Assembly: GCA_026874595.1 (NCBI GenBank)
Contig: CM049314.1
Coordinates: forward strand, 75,526,300 to 75,590,299
Direction: 5' to 3'
DNA: 64,000 bases
DNA from: Sipunculus nudus
Taxonomy: Eukaryota; Annelida; Sipuncula; Golfingiida; Sipunculidae
Position numbers and translations under genes: made by a program. Below are positions 36,401 to 49,700 of the stretch, piece after piece. Under the pieces are notes generated by a model. The model saw only the letters and a list, made by a program, of their open reading frames with translations, did no database searches and had not been told where the DNA came from. Position 1 is the stretch's first letter. Every line of letters begins with the position of its first letter.

Positions 36401-39400
36401 AGTAAGAACTAAGGTCAAGTTCACAGGACCTATTTCTTTAAAAGGAATGCGTATGCATTCCAAGCCAAACTTTTCGTCACCAACCTTCCTTCTTCAAGAT
36501 ATCTAACTCACCTGCAAGGGGTTGAATTCTTTTCGATTTGGGGTCATAGGGCCAAAAGTCAAGGTCACTAAGACATCAGAGCAAATCCATCTAAAACCAT
36601 CTATTTACATGGTCGCCCAGCAGGCAGTATGCAATTGGGACTTATTTTGATAACCATGTCAGTTAATTTATGTTTATTAGGCTGCTTGTCATGGCTGTCA
36701 CTACAAAGGAGACCTCTATAATAGCATGGGGTCTCTTTAATTCTATGACTCAGCTTGATCCTATAGTGTCCTTAAAATTATTTTTATTTTTCTGATAAAC
36801 ATAAATTGGAAGGGTGAAGGAACCTGTGTTATATAATGCATGCTGATTTTATTCTCATTGACAGCTGCGCCACAGACTGATCTCAACAATCCGGAACCTG
36901 CGAATGAGAGATAGCCTAGCAAACATCAAGTCCCGAGCAGCAGCTGTCCGCAAGGCTACATCAAAGAAACGGGAAATAGCTGCTGAAACCCAGGTAAATG
37001 TCAACATTGCTACCTCAAACACACAGAAATTGCTACTGAAACCTGGGTAAATGTCCTAGAGGCTCCCTCGAACGGACATGAAATAGCTATGAAAATCCAA
37101 GTTAATTCCACAAGGCTCTGAAAATCAGGTTAATGTTCCCAATGCCACCTAAAATTCACACAAAATAGATTCTGAAACATAGTTAAATGTCCAAAAGGCT
37201 CCCTAAAACACACACAATTACGCTACTGAAACCAAGATAAATGTCCATAAGGCTCCCTCAGAAACACACAAAATAGCTACTGAAACCCAGCTAAATGTCC
37301 ACAAGGCTACCTCACACATGCACAAAATATCTTCTGAAACCTTTGGTAAAATTCCACAAGGCTACCTCAAACACACTTGAAATTACTACTGTAAACCAGG
37401 TAAATGTCGACAAGGCTACCTCAGACACACACAACAGAGCTACTGTGACTTAGGTAAATGTCCACAAGGCTCTGTGAGTGAGGTAAATGTACACAAGGCT
37501 CTAAAACTTGGGTAAATGTCGACAAGGCTTTGTGACTTGGGTAAATGTCGACAAGGCTCTAAAACTCAGGTAAATGTCAACAAGGCTACCTAAAACACAC
37601 ATAAAACAGCTACTAAAACCAGGTTTTTGGATGAGCTTGAAATGTCTTAAGGGGTGTTTCCATGTGCATGTATATCCATGAGAAATCGGCTACATGATTT
37701 TATAACAGGGGTGTTTCCATGTGTCCATCAGCATATATGCGTATGTGTGTTTATGCGCTAAAATCACCACAGGAACAAATATATTAGTGTGCAAGTTCAC
37801 GGATATACGCACCATGGAAACACGCCTTTTTTTAGCCCTCAGCCCTTAGGCTGATGGGCTATTGTCGTCACCCAAGCTGTCCGTCCGTCCGGCGTCCGTT
37901 AACTTTTACCTTGTGAGCGAGATATCTTGAAAAGGATTCACCGTCAGAATTTTATTTCCTCGGTAAAGATGTATATCGACAAAATCTCGGTCAAGTTCGA
38001 AGATGGGTGACCTTGACCTATTTTTCTACGTTTTAGAGCTGATTATAGAAAAACACTTAGATGCTTATTACTCAGGAACCATTTGGTGGATTTTCACAAA
38101 ACTTACTATGATTATTGGGACTGATAGTCTGTACCTGCTATACAAGTTTGGTGGCGCCACCTACAATTTCTGATTTTTAATGAATTTTTATCGGATTTTT
38201 CAACTTTGGGCTTGTGAGCGGGATATCTCGAAAAGGATTCACTGTAAGAATTTTATTTTTTCGGTGAAGATGTATATTGACAAAATCTCAGTCAAGTTCG
38301 AAGATGGGTGACCTTGACCTATTTTTCTACATTTTAGAGCTGATTATAGAAAAAACGTTTAGAAGCTTATTTCTCAGGAACCATTGGATGGATTTTCACA
38401 ATACTTACTATGATCATAGGGACTGATGGTCTGTAACTGCTGCGCAGGTTTGGGGGCGCCACCTGCAATTTCTGATTTTTTATTGAAATTTTCTTGGATT
38501 TTTCAACTTTGGCCTTGTAAGCAGGATATCTCTAAAAGGATTCACAATAGGAATTTTATTTCTTTGGTGAAGATGTATATCAACAAAAATCTTGTTCATG
38601 TTTGAAGATGGGTGACCTTGACCTACTTTTCAAGGTCACAGAGCTTATAATAGAAAAAAAACTTAGAAGTTTATTTTTCAGGAAGCATTTGGTGGATTGT
38701 TATGAATCATGGTACATACCTCTCCATTTTAAATTTATAACTGAGACATGTACAGATATACATCCATGTGAGAACAGATATTTAGTACTTGTTACTGTTA
38801 CCACCTCTAAACACTGTTCTTTTGGCCGAGGGCTTTTGTCAGCTTCTGCTGATATTCTAGTTTATGCATATACGCACATACCCATATACACACAGAAACA
38901 TAACCACATAATTTTTTGGCATTATTATGCCTCTCATAACTTTTGAAGTACTGAATATGTTATCTTCATAATTGACACACCAGTTGTTTTTCAAATGTAT
39001 ATGAAAAGTTTAACCTGCTCTTCAAGTTAAAACCTGCAAGATTAAAATTTCTTCAGATTTGACACACAAATCGGTTCCATAATGGTTTTTAAAAGGTAAA
39101 ACCTAGTGGATTGACCTTGACCTAAAGGTCAGATCAGCCAAGATGTAAAATTATAATGAACCTAATAACTTTTGAAGTATTGCATAATATTTCAACAAAA
39201 TTTTCATAAGTTTTTTTGTGAAATGGATAGCCTAAGCATTTGTCTAAATGGTTAAATCAACCAAATTGTACTTCGTCTTTAGCTTTTTGTGATGCAATAA
39301 CTTTGGAAGTATTGCATATATATCTGTCCCTTCAAATTTTACAGAATAGTTGTTTCCACAAGTTCTTGGAGGAGTTTCACAGAAAAATGGTGACCTCGAT

Positions 39401-40709
39401 CTTTATCTTATTCTTTTCTTGTACAAACTGTATAGACCAGTCATGATTAATAATGGAAATAATCTTCAGATATGTGTGCATGACTGATCACTTAAGGAAG
39501 AACCCTGTGAACTTAGATGTCAGAAGGTCAAAGGTCAATATCACATTTGAAATTATCCCAATTTGGTTTTCAGACGATAACATTCCCATTGAGAATATTA
39601 GTCTATAATGTCATGCTAGTCAGCTGATCGCCATGGATCTCTTGTTATTATGACTTTTGAAGTAGGGCATGTCCCTTGCAGAAATTTGAGACACATTGAT
39701 TGATCTTCACATATCTCCCAATCGCTTTTTTAATTCAAGAAACCCATTAAGTGAAAATTTCATTATTACAAATGTTTGTGGCGGGAGAGATCAGCTGTCT
39801 GAGCCAAAGGTCAATATCACATATGAAGTTATCCCAATGTGGTTTTCAGACAATAACATTCCTATTGTGAATATTAGCCTATAATGTCATGCTAGTCAGC
39901 TGATTGCAATGGGTCACTTGTTATTATGACTTTTAAAATAGGGCATGTTCCCTACAGAAATTTGATTGATCTTCACATATCTCCCAATCACTTTTCTGAA
40001 TTCAAGAAACCCATTAAGTGATAATTTCATTATTACAGCTGTTTGCGGCAGAAGAGATAAGCTCTCTGAGTCACCGACTGACCTCTGTAATAAAGAACAG
40101 TCAATTCACAGATGAAAAGGAGATCCCTGCAACAGCAGAGTAAGTCCATTTTACATTAAAACTACATAGCAGTGATGAATTCCAGTCCACACAATCTGCA
40201 TGTTGTGCATGCAAGGGGATGCATGATTTATATTAGTTTCATTTTTCAGCACGTGCATTCAATTTCAAGTTCATGGACGTTACTATAAAGACCACATTAC
40301 ACTCCTTATTCAAAAGACATGTTCATAAAGTTATTCATTTCTACAATTATTTCTTTTCATTATGACGGCTGGTATTGAACTGAACTTTAGTGTGTACTCT
40401 TTGAAAGATCACAAGTTTACAGATCCAGTTTGCATTTCTTTCAGTTGTCCAACATATCATCAGGTGTTGATCATCTTTAGTAAGAATATTTCATGGAATT
40501 TCTTATCATTATTGTCATTGATCTTGATTAACTGTACCTTGTTATATCAAAATAGACAATGACGAAATTGTTGTTCCTTCAGCATTGCTGCTGTTATGCT
40601 CCACCACTTTAAAAATATTTCTAATTTGCTGCCGGCGGATGCATTCATTTCTTTTCAACACATCTAGTTACATTTAGCTCCCGATACAGAGCTTAAGCTT
40701 GGTGTAAAG

Positions 40710-40793
<84 letters not shown>

Positions 40794-43700
40794 TTGTTCT
40801 TGTTAATACAGTAAAACCTGGCCTTACGACAACCTGGGTAAAGTGACCACCTCACAATTACGACCACTTTTTCATCCTCCCCATAGCTCGGAATAGCGCT
40901 CATCCTGTTTTGCAATTTTTCCACCACTTATTTTGGTCCCAATGCATGACCTGAACCTCAGTGATGCGACTTGTTAGTGCAGGGTCATTGTCTTGCCAGG
41001 GGCAAACCAATGCATTGCATTACTAATTATCCCCAACCTCAGCAGAGCAGGTTATATAATGATTAGCTCGTCTATCAGTTTGTCTGTCAGTCCATCTGAC
41101 TGTCCATCTGTAGGTAAACAATTTTATGTGACGCGATAAATCAACAAGTGTTACTAAGATCTACTTCAAATTGTACCAGCAGGAGCAACCCATGGGTCTC
41201 TAGAGGTGAATATGTTTTGGCCACACTTGAATTATATTTGTATTTTTTATGATTTTTTATGCAAAATTATAACATTTCATATGACGCGATACCTCAAAAA
41301 GTGTCACTCATATATTTGTCATATTTTATTAGCAGGTGCAATTTATGGGTCTCAAGAGTTGATTAGTTTTTAGTCACACTTTAATGATTTTTCGATTTTT
41401 TAGCGAACCTTCATTTAATTTTTTTACCTTCTTCTTCCAGAGAGCTGCTGAAAGGACTTACAAATGTGCTTGATGCATCCTTGTATATACTGGAACGTGT
41501 GACTCACATGAACACCACTGAACTAGAGGCTGACTCAACACTCATAGCCATTACAGGAGGTAACATAACAGCAGATGATGCAAAAAATAAGGTTAGTGAC
41601 ATTTCTTTGAGCAAAAGGTAGAATTTTATATGGTTAAAGAGCCAAAAAAAATATTTCTATATCTAAATATTTGTTAACTCAGTAGTATGGGGCTGTATAC
41701 TTATTTACAAAATCATTCTCAATGCCGGTTGTCACTGAGGAAAGATTCCTTAGTGTCAATAGCCAAGCAATAATAGAGCATATGCTTTGAAGTATGTGGC
41801 CTTTAGAATAAGGTTATGGTAAAAAATAAATGCTGGATGTAAATCTGTCACTGGTTGCTATTACCCTGACCTGAGGTTAGTAAAGAAGAATGGTTTGGAG
41901 ATTTAATTAACACAAATATTGCCAGAAGATAGAAGAAACTTGGATGGTCTCCATAAAGAAATCTTTAACCAAAGATATAGAGATAAACTTTTCAGCTTCA
42001 ATAGGCCTACCCTAGGAATATGGGAAGGCTTCATAAATGGTATATTTTATTGCAAATGTCTCTCATTTCAGACCAAGAAGATAAGTGGCACCCTGGATTT
42101 AATAATAAATGACCTGGTTAATACTGTGACAGAAATTCAAGTTGTGGGCCAAGAGGGCATGTCAATTAATACACAAGGGATGGCGCTATACATCGAGAAA
42201 AATACACCACTAGGTCTGTCCGGCAAAGAAATCAATGTATCAACAACTGATGGCCCATCAGGTTACAAGGCCAAACTGTCTGTGCCAAGTAAAAATGACC
42301 TGACATCACAACTGCCAAAGGAAGTAGATAAAGAGGAAATAAACTTGAAACTCCACGTAAGTCATCCTAAGAGAAGTCATTGTATGCTCTGTACAAACAG
42401 GATTTCCACAGCCCCAAAATATAGGCCATTAAATGGACTGTTTTTCCTTGAAGCGGCCTTGACAGTTCCGTCCACTGGTCTGGTCATGGCATGGCTGTAT
42501 TCATAGGTTTGTAAAAGCCCGTCCATGGTTGGTGGTTTTTCCCTGGTCCTCTGGTTTCCTGATGTGGCTATTTTCAGAGGGTTGTAGTGACCTGTCTATG
42601 GGTGATGGTTTTCCCTGGGTCGTCTTGTTTCCTGATGTGGCTATATTCAGAGGGTTGGTGTAACCTTTCCATGGTTTGTGGTTTTCCCCTGGTCATCTGG
42701 TTTCTTAATGTATCTATATTCAGAGGGTTGTAGCGGCCCATCCATGGTTGGTGGTTTTCTCCTGGTCATCTGGTTTTCTGATATGGCTATATTCAGGAGG
42801 TTGGAGGGACCTGTTCATGGTTGGTGGTTTTCCTCTTGTCGTCTGGTTTCCTGATGTGGCTATGTTCAGAGGGATGGTGAAATCTGTCAATGGTTACCTG
42901 GTTTTCTCCAGGTTATATGGTTCTGTTGTGGCTAAGTTCAGAGGGTTGTCCCTGGTTTCTGGTTTTCCCGCAGTCATTTGGTTACCGGATGTGGCTATAT
43001 TCAGAGGGTTGTAGCAACCTCTTAATGGTTGTTTTTTTCCCCAGTTCTGCTAGTTTATTAATTTGGCTATATTCAGAAGGTTGTAGCAGATGTCCATGGT
43101 TAGTGGTGTTCCCCTTGTCCTTTGGTTGCCTGATGAGGCTATATTTAGAGGGCTGTAGCAGCCTGCACATGGTTGATAGCTTTACCCTGTTCTGCTAGTT
43201 TCCTGAAGTGGCTATTTTCAGAGGGTTGGATTTACGTGTCGATGGTTGGTCATTTTCTCCTTGTCATCTGGTTTCCTGGTGTGGCTATATTAGGAGGGTT
43301 GTTGTGGCCTGTCCATGGTTGGTGGTTTTCTTTTTGCTGGTTTTCTCCATCCCTACAGACTACTGATCACCACCATCCCTTCCTTGTATTATTAAAATAA
43401 ATAGATGTACAATGTTTGTTAATAAACAATATATATATATATATATATATGTATACAATTTAATGCATATTGATAATCCCCCAAAAGATAGAGTTAACAT
43501 GTAATCTGAACATGCCTATGAAGCAGTCGGTATCATAGTCAAGAACTCAGCTGCAGACATGTATCATTTTATAACTCTGCTGCAGACATGTTTCATGAAA
43601 GAACTCTGCTGCAGACATGTATCATGTTAGAATTCTGCTGCAGACATGTATCCTGTAAGAACTCTGCTGCAGACATGTATCATGTAAGAACTCTGCTACA

Positions 43701-46700
43701 GACATGTATCATGTTAGAATTCTGCTGCAGACATGTATCATGTTAGAATTCTGAAGCGGACATGTATCATGTTAGAACTCTGCTGCAGACATGTATCATG
43801 TAAGAACTCTGCTGCAGACATGTATCATGTAAGAACTCTGCTACAGACATGTATCCTGTTAGAATTCTGCTGCAGACATGTATCCTGTAAGAACTCTGCT
43901 GCAGACATGTATCCTGTAAGAACTCTGCTGCAGACATGTATCATGTAAGAACTCTGCTGCAGACATGTATCATGTTAGAATTCTGCTGCAGACATGTATC
44001 ATGTAAGAACTCTGCTGCAGACATGTATCATGTAAGATCTCTGCTGCAGACATGTATCTTGTTAGAACTCTGCTGCAGACATGTATCATGTTAGAACTCT
44101 GCTGCAGACATGTATCATGTTAGAATTCTGCTGTAGACATGTATCATGTTAGAACTCTGCTGCAGACATGTATCATGTAAGAACTCTGCTGCAGACATGT
44201 ATCATGTAAGAACTCTGCTGCAGACATGTATCATGTAAGAACTCTGCTACAGACATGTATCATGTAAGCACTCTACTGCAGACATGTATCATGTAAGAAC
44301 TCTGCTACAGACATGTATCATGTAAGAATGCTACAGACATGTATCATGTAAGAACTCTGCTGCAGACATGTTTCATGTAAGAACTGCTGCAGACATACAC
44401 CTTAACATCACCCCCCCCCCCCCAGCTTTAAGTTTATGTCAGGAACAATGCACCAATAATCCATGCATTGTATCACTGTTAGTCATTAATTGTATCCCCA
44501 GACAAAGTCGGGGGATACTATGTTTTTATACTGGTCCCGCCGCCGCATATAAATCTTGTTGGCGCGATAACCCAAAAAATATTTCACGGACCTTTACCAA
44601 ACTCGGTATATGTATAGATATGGGTAAGAGGACGACGCCTATTTAAAATGAGGTCATGACCTTTACTAGGAGAGTGTCCTTGACCTTGGATAGGTCCAAT
44701 TTTGGGGAAAATCACACAAATTCTTTAATATCTCAAGAAATCTTGCATGGATTTATCCCAAAATCAAGTTGAAGGAAGATCATGGATAGGGTTGTCATGT
44801 TCCAGAAACTGGTGGCGCCACCTATTATTCTTTACTTGTTTTCGTGCCGTTTAATACCCCCAAAATTGCCACCTTACAGTACTGTGAGCATTATAAGTCA
44901 AAAACTAATGGACAGATTTCTTTTATATTATGCATACACATAGGTATGGGTTATGGGATGATGTTTATTTAAATTGGGGTCATGACCTTTCCTATGATAG
45001 TGGCCTTGACCTTGAATATTGCCATATATGGTGAAAATCACACACCTCTTATGATATCTCCAGTGTTGATAGCCATATGGATTTCAAACATGACTTATGT
45101 ATGGCCCACCACTATAGTAAGAACCTTATAGGTTCTAGGGTCATGAGGTCAAAGGTCAAGGTCACTGGACTGGCATTTTAAAAGATACTGTGGATGCATT
45201 TTAAGGCCAAACTTTCATCCCAGGTCTTCCATCTTGAATATATAGCTCACTTGCCAATAGTGGATGATCCATATAAATTTTGGGGTCACAAGGTCAAAGG
45301 TCAAGGCCACAGGAGCTATCTGTCCAAAAATTAGTTTCTGGATAATTCCTGCTTTTATTGATGTATTGATTTCAAATTTGACTTATATATGTCCCATTGA
45401 AAAAGCAAGACTCCAATTGATTTTGTGTCATGAGGTCAAAGGTCAAGGTCACAGGACACATCTTTAAAAAGATTGTGGATGCATTTTCAGCCAAACATTT
45501 CATCTCAGATCTTTCATCTTGCACATATATTTCACCTGCCAAGAGAGGAAGACCCCTATCAGTTTTGAGGTCACAAGGTCAAAGGTTAAGGTCACAGGAG
45601 CCATCTGTCCAAAAATTAGTTTCTGGATGATAATTCCTTCTTTTATTGATGTATGGATTTCAAACTTGACTTGTATTTGACCCATTGGAAAAGCAAGACC
45701 CGAATTGATTTCTGGGTCATGAGGTCAAAGGTCAAGGTCACAGGAAACCTCTTAAAAAGATTTTGGATGCATTTTCAGCCAAACAATTCATCTCATATCT
45801 TTCATCTTGCACATATAGTTCACCTGCCAAGAGTGGAAGACCCCTTTCAATTTTGAGGTCACAAGGTCAAAGGTGAAGGTCACAGGAGACATCTGTCCAA
45901 AAATTAGTTTCTGGATGATAATTCCTGCTTTTATTGATGAATGGATACCAAACTTGACTTGTATATGTCCCATTGGAAAAGCAAGACCCAAATTAATTTT
46001 GGGGTCATGAGGTCAAAGGTCAAGGTCACAGGACACATTTTAAAAAAGATGTGGATGCATTTTCAGCCAAACATTTCATCTCAGATCTTTCGTCTTGCAC
46101 ATATAGTTCACATGCCAAGAGAGGAAGAACCCTATCAATTTTGAGGTCACAAGGTCAAAGGTGAAGGTCACAGGAGCCATCTGTCCAAAAATTAGTTTCT
46201 GAATGATAAAACCTTCTTTTATTGATGTATTGATTTCAAACTTGACTTGTATTTGACCCATTGGAAAAGCAAGACCTGAATTGATTTCTGGGTCATGAGG
46301 TCAAAGGTCAAGGTCACAGGAAACCTCTTTAAAAAGATTGTGGATGCATTTTCAGCCAAACAATTCATCTCAGATCTTTCATCTTGCACATATAGTTCAC
46401 CTGCCAAGAGTGGAAGAACCCTATCAATTTTGAGGTCACAAGGTCAAAGGTGAAGGTCACAGGAGCCATCTGTCCAAAATTTAGTTTCTGAATGATAATT
46501 CCTTCTTTTATTGATGTATGGATTTCAAACTTGACTTGTATTTGACCCATTGGAAAAGCAAGACCCGAATTGATTTTGGGGTCATGAGGTCAAAGGTCAA
46601 GGTCACAGGAAACCTCTTTAAAAAGATTGTGGATGCATTTTCAGCCAAACAATTCATCTCATATCTTTCATCTTGCACATATAGTTCACCTGCCAAGAGT

Positions 46701-49700
46701 GGAAGACCCCTATCAATTTTGAGGTCACAAGGTCAAAGGTGAAGGTCACAGGAGCCATCTGTCCAAAAATTAGTTTCTGAATGATAATTCCTGCTTTTAT
46801 TGATGTATGGGTTTCAAACTTGACTTGTATATGTCCCATTGGAAAAGCAAGACCCAAATTGATTTTGGGGTCATGAGGTCAAAGGTCAAGGTCACAGGAA
46901 ACCTCTTTAAAAAGATTGTGGATGCATTTTCAGCCAAACATTTCATTTCAGATCTTTCATCCTGCACATATAGTTCTCCTGCCAAGAGAGGAAGAATACT
47001 ATCAATTTTGAGGTCACAAGGTCAAAGGTGAAGGTCACAAAAGCCATCTGTCCAAAAAAATTAGTTTCTGGATGATAATTCCTGCTTTATTGATGTATAG
47101 ATTTCAATCTTGACTTGCATATGTCCCATTGGAAAAGCAAGACCCAAATTGATTTTAGGGTCATGAGGTCAAAGGTCAAGGTCACAGGACACATCTTAAA
47201 AAAGATCAAGGTCACAGGACCAACATCTTCAACAAGATTGTGGATTGTTAGATGGAAGAAACAATAAATATGCCAAGTGTCAGTATATGCTGCTAAAAAT
47301 GGAGGTCTATTCTTAAAGGGGGGGGGGGGGGGCTACTATGTCCTGGGATACTCTGGCACCTGCAGTGCCAAGAAATGTCTAGTTGATAATTGAATAATAC
47401 CAGAGCAGTTTGAAACCTGTGACCTCCTAGTAAGACTAAATTCAACATGTTTTGACCCAAATGTATTGAAAACACTTTTGATTGCTGTGTTAACAATGAG
47501 TTTGCATTTGAAATGGTTTAAACAGTTTTCCATTTGTGAAAGGGATATACGGATTGAAAGATATTTACATTCATTTTAATACCTCTCTGACTTCGCTTCA
47601 CGTTTAGAATAGATCTATAAGATGCAAATTTAGAAGGTTTATATACTTTTTTTAATGAGGAAATTCACCAAATAACTTACATTCCATGTTATTGCAGTAT
47701 TGCATGACCAGATCTATTTAACTTTTTTTTCGGTGTGACTTACATTTGGCATTATCTAAGCATACAGCCAAAATACCTGTCCTACAAATATTATAAATTT
47801 CTGAATTATAGCAAAAGGCAGTTATAAAAAATTGAAAGAACCAAAGCTTGTTAGAAGTTCACAGGCCTATTCAAATGTTTTGTAAAAGTTTTAATGTTAA
47901 ATTAAGGTACATCTGTATATGTTTTATATACATAAGATATGTTCTTGATAAATCTATTATTACAGTGTAACAGTTTGCTTTGCATAAATACAGATGTTCT
48001 GGATGGAAAAAAATCCACATGCTTGGCATGAATCTTCAAATGATGTGTCTACCTCCATGATTGGAATGGTACTAAAAGACCATGAGGATAAAGAACTGGT
48101 GTTAAAAAAGTTGGAGGACCAGGTACGCGTCCAGTTTAATGTCACAGGTGAGCAAAACAAGGTCAGTACAGTATGAGTAAATTACAATGGGCTGATGTTT
48201 GGTGGAGTAAACTATACTTGGCTAATGTGTGGCAGAGTAAACCACACTGAGCTGATGTGTTGCAGAGTGAACCACAGTTACCACACCGGACAAATGTGTG
48301 GCAGAGCAAAATACATTGGGCTGATGTGTGGTGGAGTAAACTATACTGGGGTGATGTTTGGTGGAGTAAACTACACTGGGCTGACATGTAGTGGAGTAAA
48401 CTACACTGGGCTAATGTGTGGTGGCAGAAACTACACTGGGCTGATGTTTTGTGGAATAAACTATGCTTAGGTGATGTGTGGTGGAGTAAACTACACTGGG
48501 CTGATATGTGGTGGAATTAACTTCACTTGGCTGATGTGTGGTGGAGTAAACTACACTGGGCTGATGTGTGGCAGAGCAAAATACATCGGGCTGATGTGTG
48601 GTGGAGTAAACTATGCTTAGGTGATGTGTGGTGGAGTAAACTACACTGGGCTGATATGTGGTAGATTTAACTACACTTGGCTGATGTGTGGTGGAATAAA
48701 CTACTCTTGGCTAAAGTATGGCAGAGTTAAATACACCGGGCTGATGTGTGGTGGAGTAAACTACACTGGGCTGATGTGACGGTGAGTAAATTATACTGGG
48801 ACCATGTGATGCAGAGTGAACCACACTGCATGGTCCATAAGTTTCAGAGTAAATCTGGTCCATGTGTGGCAGAGTACGACAGTTGGTACCATCTGTACTG
48901 AGCTCATTTAAGGTGGGATAAGCCACAATGTTTTATTCTGGCTCACCTATCGTCTTGCGTGAGATCACATGAGAGCGCAAGTTTACTGTTGCCATGAGGC
49001 AATGCATTTCAGGTTCCCATGAAGGAAATTTTTAGGGAGATCATTCAGTGATCTTAATACCAGCAGTTAACAAGACTTTTCCGACCAGTCGACCTTTAAA
49101 GTGACAACTATCGTTTATTTGGACAGCCAGGGTTCCTACAGTAAGAATATTTTATTCCGATCATTGTAAATTTAACTAGAAAATGGCTTCATTTCTTAGC
49201 TGATCCTACATCAGTGTAGTTCGGTTCTTGGTTTTGGTTTGGACCCCTAATTAACTGTTACTCAGCTCCATAATAGAATCAAAATAGGACGCCAGCTCAC
49301 AGAGCGGTGTACATGATCAAAACACTAGCTTTTTGAGCAGCGTAATGGCACAGAATGAAACAGATCAACCCCAAACAACAGCGCCCAAACTATATACAGC
49401 AGAGGGGCTGCCAAGCCCATGCTCAGGGCTTGGCCCCTAGTTTCTGACTCTCAACCCCTAGCATTTTTTGTCTTCAAGCAAGATTCATAAACAGTGAGTT
49501 AGCCAATCGAGGTTTCCCTTGCGTATCACAACAGGTGCATTCAAAGATTTGAAAGGTGTGCACAGGAGTTGAATGAAAGTGCAGTTAGACTGAATGGTGT
49601 TGCCATGAAATCACGGCTTAGCAATTACAGTCATTATGTAAATACCCGGCAACTCAGCTCTGAATAATAAATACACAAAGTCCAAATTAACTTAAACACC

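Noticed and set aside
42748-43400. Overlapping open frames of 62-102 codons on both strands
   Set aside because: They follow the 72-bp repeat unit, whose length is a multiple of three, so frames stay open by repetition.
43540-44400. CRISPR-like array because of the 29-bp periodicity
   Set aside because: There are no spacers: the 29-bp units are contiguous. The context is a eukaryotic intron, so it is a minisatellite.
45264-47031. Series of 61-75 codon frames on both strands
   Set aside because: Artefacts of the 288-bp tandem array.
48148-48161. Alternative donor AAG|GTCAGT after exon 10
   Set aside because: It would leave phase 0, while exon 11 requires one carried base; the upstream CAG|GTGAGC fits.
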